Shown piece after piece: positions 8,612 to 16,625 of a stretch of DNA of 24,753 bases. Each line of letters begins with the position of its first letter. The first letter of the stretch is position 1. Source of the stretch: an uncultured Bacteroides sp. Its GTDB lineage: Bacteria; Bacteroidota; Bacteroidia; Bacteroidales; Bacteroidaceae. Position numbers and translations under genes: made by a program. The notes beneath the pieces were generated by a model, which saw only the letters and a program-made list of their open reading frames with translations, did no database searches and was not told where the DNA came from. The stretch lies in NCBI GenBank assembly GCA_900551645.1, contig URWP01000015.1:1-24753 (forward strand), given 5' to 3'.

Positions 8612-8653
8612 AAAACGTCTTCACGTTTTAAAAGAAACATGAAGACGTTTTTT
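8612..8653. terminator. Hairpin terminator between yqeY and recO
   Basis: AAAACGTCTTC (8612-8622) pairs with GAAGACGTTTT (8641-8651), followed on the + strand by further T residues (8652-8653). It ends 10 bases before the recO stop, so it can also serve recO transcripts on the - strand, where the terminal T-run falls inside the stem. Confidence 0.75.
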
Positions 8654-8663
8654 ATTACCGTTT

Positions 8664-9386
8664 TTAAAAAAGCTCCTGTAAGACTGATAGAGACTTCAAT
8701 TCTTGGAAATCAGGCAAATGAAGCCGATAATATTCATTAATGATATCGAGGCAACGGTTCCTTTCCATCCGGTTCATGACAAAAAGATGCATCGTTTCAT
8801 AATTCATCCGCATCAGTTGGCAGATATGAGCAGACTCCTGAGGGCGGACAAACATTCCGTGTAGCGGAGGTGTAGCAGTAAAACAAGCATTCAATAAATC
8901 AAAACAATCGCCCTCCGCATAATTGTCCGTATTAGGATAAAGTCCTAAAAAACGTGACAGCCGCATCAGAAACACCAGATGGAAATTGGCAAACTTTCCT
9001 TCACAGACATCCAGCCACTGAATAGAATGAACCAAGTAAGCAAAAAGCGGTATATTTTCTCCTTCTTCGCGCAAAGCCTTATACAAAAATTCAGCCAAAA
9101 ACAATGCAATAGCCGACTTATATGGATCATAAGGAAGCGAATGGAAAATATACGAAGCTTTAGCCTCCCGGATAGGATGAATCCCTGATTTAGGACGTAT
9201 ATCCGCTTCTATTTCTACCAGCGACAACGGCTGGAACAAAACAGTACGTACGGTCGACTTACGTGATCGCTGAACAGGTATCAGAAAAGACAATTTTCCG
9301 CTCTGCTCCGTATAAATGTGAACAATATTCGATTTATCACTGTATTTTACCGTATATAATACGACTCCCGACAATTTCTGTAACAT
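8664..9386 (-). CDS. recO: DNA repair protein RecO
   Basis: RecO helps load RecA onto SSB-coated single-stranded DNA in gap repair and recombination. The 240-residue protein has the expected N-terminal OB fold (LSGVVLYTVKYSDKSNIVHIYT, then GKLSFLIP) and a mostly helical C-terminal region containing ALFLAEFLYKALREE and FHLVFLMRLSRFLGLYPN. Length is typical. The few cysteines are scattered and form no CxxC pairs, so the zinc-binding module known from some RecO proteins appears to be absent. The gene is convergent with the ftsZ/yqeY operon and divergent from tRNA-Glu/rpsT, and has its own promoter-like box upstream. Confidence 0.93.
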   Translation of the reverse strand: MLQKLSGVVLYTVKYSDKSNIVHIYTEQSGKLSFLIPVQRSRKSTVRTVLFQPLSLVEIEADIRPKSGIHPIREAKASYIFHSLPYDPYKSAIALFLAEFLYKALREEGENIPLFAYLVHSIQWLDVCEGKFANFHLVFLMRLSRFLGLYPNTDNYAEGDCFDLLNACFTATPPLHGMFVRPQESAHICQLMRMNYETMHLFVMNRMERNRCLDIINEYYRLHLPDFQELKSLSVLQELF

Positions 9387-9426
9387 GGCTATTCTGCATT
9401 AAGTTTTTCACGACTGCTTGTACTGA

Positions 9427-9434
9427 CAAAGATA
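9427..9434 (-). promoter_or_regulatory. Candidate recO promoter -7 box
   Basis: On the - strand TATCTTTG matches TAnnTTTG and lies 40 bases upstream of the recO start. A good TTTG is not present at the -33 position. It is back to back with the tRNA-Glu promoter. Confidence 0.5.
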
Positions 9435-9482
9435 AGCTTTAAAAAAAAGATTCAGTCGAAAAAGAAAAAAAGTTGGTTTTCC

Positions 9483-9513
9483 TTTGGTAGTATCAAAAAT
9501 CTTCCTACCTTTG
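9483..9513 (+). promoter_or_regulatory. Consensus promoter for tRNA-Glu and rpsT
   Basis: TTTG at 9483-9486 and TACCTTTG at 9506-9513 are separated by exactly 19 bases, which is the Bacteroides -33/-7 consensus with ideal spacing. The tRNA begins 65 bases after the -7 box. No other promoter box is seen before rpsT. Confidence 0.88.
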
Positions 9514-9578
9514 CAACCGCAAACGAGAGATACGCTCCTCGCTAAGCAGCCACGAAGTTCTTTCTGGCCTAATAGGAT

Positions 9579-9650
9579 GGCCCGTTCGTCTATCGGTTAG
9601 GACGCAAGATTTTCATTCTTGAAAGGGGGGTTCGATTCCCCCACGGGCTA
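9579..9650 (+). tRNA. tRNA-Glu (anticodon UUC)
   Basis: The 72-base sequence folds as a cloverleaf. The acceptor arm GGCCCGT pairs with ACGGGCT (first pair G-U), the anticodon stem CAAGA/TCTTG encloses the loop TTTTCAT with anticodon TTC, and the T arm GGGGG/CCCCC encloses TTCGATT. The discriminator is A, and the 3' CCA is not encoded. It charges with glutamate and reads GAA/GAG. The rpsT start lies 42 bases downstream with no terminator or promoter between. Confidence 0.97.
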
Positions 9651-9692
9651 CATAATAAACAAAAATCACGAACATATTAAAGATTAGTCGAG

Positions 9693-9947
9693 ATGGCAAA
9701 TCACAAATCATCTATCAAGAGAATCAGACAAGAAGAAAAAAGAAGACTTCACAACAGATATTATGCTAAAACCATGCGTAACGCAGTGAAGAAACTTCGC
9801 GCAACAACAGACAAGGCAGAAGCAGTAGCTTTGTATCCTAGCGTACAGAAAATTCTGGATAAGTTGGCTAAGAATAACATTATCCACAAGAACAAAGCTG
9901 CAAACTTGAAGTCAAAATTGGCTGCACACATCAGCAAATTGGCTTAA
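9693..9947 (+). CDS. rpsT: 30S ribosomal protein S20
   Basis: S20 binds 16S rRNA early in assembly of the small ribosomal subunit. The 84-residue protein is very basic and helical, begins MANHKSSIKRIRQ and contains RNAVKKLR and HKNKAANLKSKLAAHI, all typical of the family. The start ATG is the only sensible one and length is normal. It follows tRNA-Glu by 42 bases and appears to share the tRNA promoter. A clear terminator lies 28 bases after the stop. Confidence 0.98.
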   Translation: MANHKSSIKRIRQEEKRRLHNRYYAKTMRNAVKKLRATTDKAEAVALYPSVQKILDKLAKNNIIHKNKAANLKSKLAAHISKLA

Positions 9948-9974
9948 GTGATTGCTTGAATTTCTAAAGATATT

Positions 9975-9998
9975 AAGGCTGGATTTTTCCAGCCTTTT
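9975..9998 (+). terminator. Rho-independent terminator after rpsT
   Basis: AAGGCTGGA (9975-9983) pairs with TCCAGCCTT (9988-9996) across a TTTT loop, and TT continues the U-tract. It closes the tRNA-Glu/rpsT unit. Confidence 0.88.
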
Positions 9999-10043
9999 GT
10001 CGTTTATATCCCCCCGATTTTCAACTTTTTTAGCCACCGAAAG

Positions 10044-10075
10044 TTCGTCTCATTCATTGTTTTTTAGTATCTTTG
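10044..10075 (+). promoter_or_regulatory. gyrB promoter
   Basis: TATCTTTG (10068-10075) matches the -7 consensus, with a partial -33 TTCG at 10044-10047 (spacer 20). The -7 box covers a possible TTG start at 10073, so translation must begin downstream, at 10103. Confidence 0.7.
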
Positions 10076-10102
10076 AACAATCAAAAAATCGAAAAGAACA
10101 AC

Positions 10103-12067
10103 ATGAGTGAAGAACTGACACCAAACAGCGGAAACAACTATTCGGCCAGTAGCATCCAGGTTCTGGAAGGGCTGGAAGCTGTTCGTAAACGTCCCGCTAT
10201 GTACATCGGCGATATCAGTGAAAAGGGTCTGCACCACTTAGTTTATGAGGTTGTAGACAACTCAATAGACGAGGCCCTCGCCGGTTTCTGTACCCACATA
10301 GAAGTAACCATCAACGAAGACAATTCAATTACCGTACAGGATAACGGACGCGGTATCCCTGTAGACTTTCATGAGAAAGAAAAAAAATCGGCTCTGGAAG
10401 TTGTTATGACTGTCCTGCATGCCGGAGGAAAATTCGACAAAGGCTCCTATAAGGTTTCTGGTGGTCTGCACGGTGTAGGTGTTTCCTGTGTAAACGCCTT
10501 GTCAACCCACATGACAACAAACGTATTCCGCAACGGAAAAGTTTACCAGCAGGAGTATTCCTGCGGAAAGCCCCTTTATCCGGTCAAAGAAATCGGTACC
10601 TGTGACATCACCGGTACCCGACAGACTTTCTGGCCGGACGGCAGCATCTTTACGGTAACCGAATATAAATACAGCATCCTGCAGGCACGTATGCGTGAGT
10701 TGGCTTACCTGAACAAAGGTATCACCATCACACTGACCGACAAACGCGTCAAGGAAGAAGACGGAACTTACAAACAGGAAACTTTCCACTCGGAAGAAGG
10801 TGTAAAAGAGTTTGTACGCTTCCTGAATTCTAGCAATACCCCACTTATTGAGGATGTCATCTACCTGAACACCGAAAAGCAAGGAATCCCTATCGAGTGT
10901 GCCATCATGTACAACACCGGATTCCGTGAAAATTTACACTCTTACGTCAACAACATCAATACCATCGAAGGCGGTACACACGAAACTGGCTTCCGCATGG
11001 CACTGACCCGTGTCCTGAAAAAATATGCGGAAGACAGCAAAGCCCTAGAGAAGGCCAAAGTAGAAATCTCTGGAGAAGACTTCCGTGAAGGACTGATTGC
11101 AGTCATCTCGGTAAAGGTAGCCGAGCCACAGTTTGAAGGACAAACGAAAACCAAATTAGGCAATAACGAGGTAAGCGGTGCCGTAAATCAGGCTGTGGGT
11201 GAAGCACTGACCAACTATCTGGAAGAACATCCGAAGGAAGCCAAAACTATCGTAGATAAAGTAATTCTGGCAGCTACTGCACGTGTGGCAGCACGTAAGG
11301 CCCGTGAGTCTGTACAACGCAAGAGTCCGATGGGTGGAGGTGGTCTGCCAGGTAAACTGGCCGACTGTTCGAGCCGCGTACCGGAAGAATGCGAACTGTT
11401 CCTCGTCGAGGGTGACTCGGCAGGTGGTTCTGCCAAGCAGGGACGAAGCCGCCAGTTTCAGGCCATCCTTCCACTCCGTGGTAAAATTCTGAATGTGGAA
11501 AAAGCCATGTGGCATAAGGCATTCGAAAGTGATGAAGTGAACAACATCATTCAGGCACTGGGAGTACGTTTTGGAGTAGACGGTGAAGAAGACAGCAAAA
11601 AAGCAAACATCGACAAACTGCGTTACCACAAGGTCATCATCATGACCGATGCCGATGTCGATGGCTCTCACATCGACACCCTTATCATGACTCTCTTTTA
11701 CCGCTACATGCCGGAAGTTATCCAGGGAGGACACCTTTACATTGCAAACCCACCGTTATACAAATGTACCAAAGGTAAAGTAAGCGAATATTGTTATACC
11801 GATGAAGAACGTCAGAACTTCATGCAACGGTATGGCGACGGTACGGAAAACGGTATCCACACACAACGATACAAAGGTTTGGGTGAAATGAATCCGGAAC
11901 AACTGTGGGAAACTACCATGAATCCGGAAACCCGTATCCTGAAACAGGTAAACATCGAAAACGCGGCCGAAGCCGACTATATCTTCTCCATGCTGATGGG
12001 TGATGATGTAGCTCCACGCCGTGAATTCATCGAAAAACATGCTACTTATGCCAACATTGATGCATAA
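10103..12067 (+). CDS. gyrB: DNA gyrase subunit B
   Basis: GyrB is the ATPase subunit of gyrase, which introduces negative supercoils with GyrA. Visible elements are the GHKL ATPase domain (VRKRPAMYIGD, VDNSIDEALAG, DNGRGIPV, GGLHGVGVSCVNALS), the transducer domain, and the Toprim domain (LVEGDSAGGSAKQGR, then IIMTDADVDGSHI). The C-terminal QRYKGLGEMNPEQLWETTM motif completes it. I place the start at ATG 10103 (654 residues, beginning MSEELTPNSG). The frame is open to a TTG at 10073, but that codon lies within the -7 promoter box. GyrB and ParE are related; the short length with no Toprim insert is normal for Bacteroidota GyrB, and the intact motifs support GyrB, though a ParE label cannot be wholly excluded. 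Confidence 0.93.
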   Translation: MSEELTPNSGNNYSASSIQVLEGLEAVRKRPAMYIGDISEKGLHHLVYEVVDNSIDEALAGFCTHIEVTINEDNSITVQDNGRGIPVDFHEKEKKSALEVVMTVLHAGGKFDKGSYKVSGGLHGVGVSCVNALSTHMTTNVFRNGKVYQQEYSCGKPLYPVKEIGTCDITGTRQTFWPDGSIFTVTEYKYSILQARMRELAYLNKGITITLTDKRVKEEDGTYKQETFHSEEGVKEFVRFLNSSNTPLIEDVIYLNTEKQGIPIECAIMYNTGFRENLHSYVNNINTIEGGTHETGFRMALTRVLKKYAEDSKALEKAKVEISGEDFREGLIAVISVKVAEPQFEGQTKTKLGNNEVSGAVNQAVGEALTNYLEEHPKEAKTIVDKVILAATARVAARKARESVQRKSPMGGGGLPGKLADCSSRVPEECELFLVEGDSAGGSAKQGRSRQFQAILPLRGKILNVEKAMWHKAFESDEVNNIIQALGVRFGVDGEEDSKKANIDKLRYHKVIIMTDADVDGSHIDTLIMTLFYRYMPEVIQGGHLYIANPPLYKCTKGKVSEYCYTDEERQNFMQRYGDGTENGIHTQRYKGLGEMNPEQLWETTMNPETRILKQVNIENAAEADYIFSMLMGDDVAPRREFIEKHATYANIDA

Positions 12068-12131
12068 GGACGCATTTTTTATAACTTAATCTTTTATCAA
12101 ATTCTCCCTCGCATCTTACACAACCGAGGAA

Positions 12132-12165
12132 AACTCCGGAGCTTACAGAGCCTCCGGAGTTTTTT
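12132..12165 (+). terminator. Rho-independent terminator after gyrB
   Basis: AACTCCGGAG (12132-12141) pairs with CTCCGGAGTT (12152-12161) and a T-run follows. It lies 64 bases after the gyrB stop. The remaining gap to malQ is AT-rich promoter region. Confidence 0.88.
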
Positions 12166-12248
12166 ATTATCCGAGTAATCACTTATATTTTCATTTCTCA
12201 AAATCGGCTCCAGAATGCCTGTAAAGCCGTTTTTTCCGATAAACGACT

Positions 12249-12299
12249 TATATTTTTCATTAAATGGAAAAATTAGTTCCACTTTATTTACTACATTTG
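12249..12299 (+). promoter_or_regulatory. malQ promoter with candidate SusR operator
   Basis: TACATTTG (12292-12299) matches the -7 consensus, 36 bases before ATG 12336. The -33 position has no TTTG. TATATTTTT sits at 12249-12257, starting 43 bases before the -7 box, the same element and nearly the same distance as at susA and susB. The operator role is inferred. Confidence 0.6.
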
Positions 12300-12335
12300 G
12301 GAAAAGAACAAATCCAAACTAATACCTCGAAAAAT

Positions 12336-15014
12336 ATGAAACTGACATTTCGTATCCAGTACCGTACGGTATGGGGAGAGGATATCCGGGTCATTCTAGA
12401 CAATGACACAGAAAATGCCATTCCTCTTTCTACACGTGACGGTAATACTTGGATAGGCACAACCAATTATGAAATACCTGGTGCAAACACACAGGTTACT
12501 TATCGCTATGGGGTTTTCTGCAACGGGAACTGTGCACGTAAAGAATTCGGAGCTATCCCCCACTCATTCGATATAGGAAATGCACAACAGACCCATTACA
12601 TCATGGACGACTGCTGGCGTGATTTGCCAACAGCCTCATATAAGTACAGTTCAGCATTCAATGAACCACACCCATGTGCCAAACCCAATCAACTGAACGA
12701 CCATGTAGGCAGCTGCATCACCTTCCGTGCACTCTGTCCGGAACTTTACAACAAAAAACAGGAGTTGGGAATCATAGGCAGCTGCAAAGCATTGGGCAAC
12801 TGGAAATACTACCGGCCACTACGGATGCAGGAAGTACAACCCAATGTATGGCACATCACCCTGGATGCTTCTTCACTGACCTTTCCTTTCGAATATAAGT
12901 TTGTGGCCATCAACGCAAAGACCGGTGCTGTAGAAGAGTGGGAAAGTGGCCCGAACCGTACCTTCCACCTCCAACCTCTGCTACGGGGAGAGACTTATCT
13001 GCCAGTGGAAAGCGAAGTATTTTTCAACCTACCGACTACAAAGATTGCGGGAACAGCCATTCCTGTCTTTTCACTCCGCTCGGAAGGCAGTTACGGTGTA
13101 GGAGACTTCGGTGACCTGCAGACCTTCATCGAATGGGCCGCACAGACCCATCAGAAAGCCGTACAGATTCTGCCTATCAATGATACTTCCATGACGGGAA
13201 CATGGACCGACTCTTATCCCTACAGCAGCATCTCCATCTATGCATTCCACCCGATGTATGTTGATTTACGTCAGCTACCGGCACTAAAAGATAAAGAGGC
13301 TGAAGCACGCTTTGAAAAAGAACGGATACGGCTGAACGCGCTATCACAAGTAGACTATGAAGAAGTGAACCTGCACAAACGCAACTATCTGAAAGCCATA
13401 TTCAAACAGGAGAAGAGCAATATACTGAAGTCAAAAGATTTCCAACAATTCTTTACCGACAACAAGGACTGGCTGGTACCATATGCAGCTTTCTGCTTCC
13501 TGCGTGAAAAATATGGAACTCCTGATTTCAGTACTTGGCCGGAGTATATAGTCTACCAGGCTGAAGAGGTGGAAGCGCTCTGCGCACCAGACAGCGAGAA
13601 CTACGAGGACATCTCCTATCATTATTTCGTACAATATACTTTGCACGTTCAGTTACTGAAGGCCTGCAACTATGGCCGCAGCAAAGGCGTCATTGTAAAA
13701 GGCGATATTCCTATCGGTATCAGCCGCACCAGCGTAGAAGCGTGGACAGAACCGTATTACTTCAATATGAACGGACAGGCCGGTGCTCCACCCGATGCAT
13801 TCTCTACCAAAGGACAGAACTGGGGATTCCCGACCTATAACTGGGACGTAATGGAACAAGACGGTTACCAATGGTGGCGTCGCCGGTTCTCTAAAATGGC
13901 CGAATATTTCACAGCTTACCGTATCGACCATATTCTGGGATTCTTCCGTATCTGGGAAATCCCAACCCATTCCGTACACGGACTGTTGGGCCAATTCTCT
14001 CCGGCCCTTCCGATGAGTCCGGAAGAAATCAGTAGCTTCGGATTGAAATTCAATAAAGAATTCATGACGCAGCCGTTCATCAACGAGTACATGTTACAGA
14101 CTATGTTTGGCGATAAAGCCAATTATGTCAAAGAAAATTTCGTAGAACATCAGCACCATGATATCTACGCCATGCGTCCGGAATTCGACACCCAACGGAA
14201 AGTAGAAGCCTTCTTTGCCGATAAGACCGATGTAGAAAGCCTCAATCTGAAAGAAGGACTGTATGCACTCATCAGCAACGTTCTTTTTGTTCCGGACCGT
14301 AAAAATCCGGAAATGTATCATCCACGTATTGCTGTACAGAATGACTATATTTTCGAACGTCTGAGCTGGCATGAAAAAGAAGCCTTTAACCGTCTATATA
14401 ACCATTACTACTACCAGAGACACAACGAATTCTGGTATAGCGAGGCTATGAAGAAGCTTCCTACCCTTACCCAATCTACTCCAATGCTGGTATGCGGTGA
14501 AGACCTGGGAATGGTTCCAGACTGCGTACCTTGGGTAATGGACCAACTGCAGATTCTGTCATTGGAAATCCAACGTATGCCGAAAGATCCGAAATGCGAA
14601 TTCGGCCATGTATATACTTATCCACTCCGTTCAGTCTGTACTATCGGTACCCACGACATGTCTACTCTCCGTGGCTGGTGGGAAGAAGATGCTACAGTTA
14701 CCGAACACTTCTATCATTCTGAACTGGGACACTGGGGCGATGTTCCCAAGCAGGCCCCAGGATGGCTCTGCAAAGAAATCATTGAACGCCACTTGAAGTC
14801 TCCTTCTATGCTATGTATACTGACTTGGCAGGATTGGACTTCAATGGACGAAGAGCTGAGAAATCCGAACGTAAACGGTGAACGTATCAATATACCGGCC
14901 AACCCGCATCACTACTGGCGCTGGCGTATGCATATCACACTGGAAAGACTGATGAAACAGACAGAGTTCAACGAAGAAATCATTCGGATGATCGATGAAA
15001 GTGGACGGAATTGA
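12336..15014 (+). CDS. malQ: 4-alpha-glucanotransferase (GH77) with two starch-binding domains, plant DPE2-like
   Basis: The enzyme transfers alpha-1,4-glucan segments and frees glucose from maltodextrins in the cytoplasm; no signal peptide is seen. With the start at ATG 12336 it has 892 residues. Two CBM20-like domains come first (about 1-97 and 127-220, the second with GSCKALGNW), then the GH77 barrel from about 238. Catalytic residues are Asp531 (nucleophile, in YRIDHILGFFRIW), Glu722 (acid/base, in CGEDLGMVP) and Asp774 (in GTHDMSTLRGWW). The 191-residue gap between Asp531 and Glu722 is some 145 longer than in compact amylomaltases, the insertion known from plant DPE2. The frame is open up to ATG 12264, but the -7 box lies inside that extension. 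It is convergent with the MFS gene. Confidence 0.95.
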   Translation: MKLTFRIQYRTVWGEDIRVILDNDTENAIPLSTRDGNTWIGTTNYEIPGANTQVTYRYGVFCNGNCARKEFGAIPHSFDIGNAQQTHYIMDDCWRDLPTASYKYSSAFNEPHPCAKPNQLNDHVGSCITFRALCPELYNKKQELGIIGSCKALGNWKYYRPLRMQEVQPNVWHITLDASSLTFPFEYKFVAINAKTGAVEEWESGPNRTFHLQPLLRGETYLPVESEVFFNLPTTKIAGTAIPVFSLRSEGSYGVGDFGDLQTFIEWAAQTHQKAVQILPINDTSMTGTWTDSYPYSSISIYAFHPMYVDLRQLPALKDKEAEARFEKERIRLNALSQVDYEEVNLHKRNYLKAIFKQEKSNILKSKDFQQFFTDNKDWLVPYAAFCFLREKYGTPDFSTWPEYIVYQAEEVEALCAPDSENYEDISYHYFVQYTLHVQLLKACNYGRSKGVIVKGDIPIGISRTSVEAWTEPYYFNMNGQAGAPPDAFSTKGQNWGFPTYNWDVMEQDGYQWWRRRFSKMAEYFTAYRIDHILGFFRIWEIPTHSVHGLLGQFSPALPMSPEEISSFGLKFNKEFMTQPFINEYMLQTMFGDKANYVKENFVEHQHHDIYAMRPEFDTQRKVEAFFADKTDVESLNLKEGLYALISNVLFVPDRKNPEMYHPRIAVQNDYIFERLSWHEKEAFNRLYNHYYYQRHNEFWYSEAMKKLPTLTQSTPMLVCGEDLGMVPDCVPWVMDQLQILSLEIQRMPKDPKCEFGHVYTYPLRSVCTIGTHDMSTLRGWWEEDATVTEHFYHSELGHWGDVPKQAPGWLCKEIIERHLKSPSMLCILTWQDWTSMDEELRNPNVNGERINIPANPHHYWRWRMHITLERLMKQTEFNEEIIRMIDESGRN

Positions 15015-15081
15015 CAGCCTTAGATTCGACGGCTAAAATGCCAGAAGAAGATTTCGGATAAACAGAAAATCCTTCCAGACA

Positions 15082-15138
15082 AGAATCCCCTTCTTCCTTT
15101 TCTCTCACATGACAGAGAGATAAGAAGAAGGGGATTCT
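15082..15138. terminator. Long hairpin after malQ
   Basis: AGAATCCCCTTCTTC (15082-15096) pairs perfectly with GAAGAAGGGGATTCT (15124-15138), and an inner TCTCTC/GAGAGA stem extends it around an 8-base loop. No clear T-run follows on the + strand (CCTTGTATAT), so it is an imperfect intrinsic terminator. It lies 67 bases after the malQ stop. Confidence 0.65.
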
Positions 15139-15158
15139 CCTTGTATATATTCTCCACA

Positions 15159-15199
15159 AATAAGGCTGCCCGGACTGGTTTTGCCCGGGCAGCCTTATT
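15159..15199. terminator. Hairpin terminator of the MFS transporter gene
   Basis: AATAAGGCTGCCCGG (15159-15173) pairs perfectly with CCGGGCAGCCTTATT (15185-15199) over an 11-base loop. Read on the - strand it lies 18 bases after the MFS stop and ends in TTATTTG. It could also stop malQ transcripts. Confidence 0.8.
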
Positions 15200-15217
15200 G
15201 AAAATATCTGCTACGAC

Positions 15218-16585
15218 TCAGGCAGCAGCTTTATGTTCTTTAATGATTCCTACACAGCAGGCACCAACAATCAACAAGATACCAGCCAAAAACAACATGT
15301 TCACTTCCGGTGGCACACTGCCTTCTTGAGTAAAGCCCTGCAGAATCCATCCACCGGTAATTGCCGCAACTATCTGAGGTACACAGATAGTTCCATTGAA
15401 CAAGCCCAGATACGTACCCATGTGACCTCCTGTCAAAGCATTAGTCAGAATAGTAAACGGCATGGCCAACATGGCAGCCCACGCACAACCAATCAACAAG
15501 AAAGGAATAAACAACATATACTGGTCATGTGTGAAAGAAATGGAAATGAAACCGATACCTCCCAATACCAGACTCAGTGCATAAGCAAACTTACGGTTCG
15601 GTATAGAAGGCATTACTGCTGCCCAGATAACAGAGCCGATAGCTTGGACAGCAAACAAAATACCTACCCAGTCGCCCGCTGTCTGATACTGTAAGGACTG
15701 CGTATCCAGCACCCAATGGGTAACACCATCTTTCACGACTTCTACAGCAGGAGTGCCGAAAACATTGGCAGCCACCGTACCGTTGGTATAGGTCCACATA
15801 AACATAAAGGCGGCCCAACAGAAGAACTGTACCAGACCAACTGTCCAGAATGCTTTCGGTGCCTTAACCAGCAACTGGAAAACATTTACCTTCTCCTGCT
15901 TTTCTTCCTTTGAAATACCGTGATACTCTGCATACAACTCAGGAGGATACTCTTTCACCTTCACAGTAGTATAGATTACACAGAGAATCAGAATAGCTGC
16001 ACCTATATAGAACGAAAAGATAACCGAATCAGGAATTACCCCTTTCGGAGCCACATTACTGATACCTACAGCCGCAAAAATGAACGGGAAAAGGTAGCCG
16101 GCCAAACTACCGGCATTACACAAGAAACTCTGGATGGAATAAGCCAATCCTTTCTGTTTCTCGTTCACCATATCGCCTACCATCATCTTGAAAGGTTGCA
16201 TGGCAATATTGATGGAAGTATCCAGAAACATCAAAGCAAAAAGACCGAAAATCATCGCAGCCGAAACAGACATACCGAAGCTACCGGCATTCGGCAACAG
16301 ACACATAACCAATACAGCAATCAAGGCACCTACAAAAAGGTATGGAATCCGTCGCCCAAAACGGCACCATGTCTTGTCACTCAGTGCTCCGATAATCGGC
16401 TGTACAATGATACCCGCCAACGGAGGGAGAATCCAGAAATAACTCAAGCTATGAGGGTCGGCCCCCAATGTAGCGAAAATACGGCTAATGTTAGCACTTT
16501 GTAAGGCATAGGCTATCTGCACGCCAAAAAATCCGAAGCTGATGTTCCACAGCTTCCAGAAACTTAAATCAGGTATTTTTTTCAT
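15218..16585 (-). CDS. MFS sugar transporter, SLC45/sucrose-transporter-like; candidate maltodextrin importer
   Basis: The 455-residue protein has about twelve hydrophobic segments and no signal peptide, so it is an inner-membrane carrier of the major facilitator superfamily. The loop after helix 2 reads SDKTWCRFGRRIPYLFVG, matching the GRRxP signature shared by plant sucrose transporters and animal SLC45 proteins. The second half has the corresponding SIPNRKFAYALSLVLGG. Close annotated relatives in Bacteroides are usually called sugar or SLC45-type MFS transporters. It lies 40 bases downstream of susR on the same strand, and malQ converges on it, so I infer uptake of maltose or short maltodextrins from the periplasm. 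Substrate and coupling ion cannot be read from sequence. Confidence 0.85.
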   Translation of the reverse strand: MKKIPDLSFWKLWNISFGFFGVQIAYALQSANISRIFATLGADPHSLSYFWILPPLAGIIVQPIIGALSDKTWCRFGRRIPYLFVGALIAVLVMCLLPNAGSFGMSVSAAMIFGLFALMFLDTSINIAMQPFKMMVGDMVNEKQKGLAYSIQSFLCNAGSLAGYLFPFIFAAVGISNVAPKGVIPDSVIFSFYIGAAILILCVIYTTVKVKEYPPELYAEYHGISKEEKQEKVNVFQLLVKAPKAFWTVGLVQFFCWAAFMFMWTYTNGTVAANVFGTPAVEVVKDGVTHWVLDTQSLQYQTAGDWVGILFAVQAIGSVIWAAVMPSIPNRKFAYALSLVLGGIGFISISFTHDQYMLFIPFLLIGCAWAAMLAMPFTILTNALTGGHMGTYLGLFNGTICVPQIVAAITGGWILQGFTQEGSVPPEVNMLFLAGILLIVGACCVGIIKEHKAAA

Positions 16586-16625
16586 GGTAATATATAAATG
16601 TATATTTGCCTATGTGATGTATGCC

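Noticed and set aside
11156..11734. 192-codon open frame on the - strand opposite gyrB
   Set aside because: Antisense to the gyrB Toprim region, with no domain features; a codon-bias shadow.
15920..16504. 194-codon open frame on the + strand opposite the MFS gene
   Set aside because: The translation is rich in Thr, Arg, Asn and His with no fold-like pattern, while the - strand gives a clear twelve-helix transporter.
16601..16608. TATATTTG on the + strand between susR and the MFS gene, matching a -7 box
   Set aside because: It points into susR antisense, has no -33 partner seen and no gene to drive; probably chance in an AT-rich gap. The - strand near-match TACATTTA at 16602-16595 is too close to the MFS start to be convincing.
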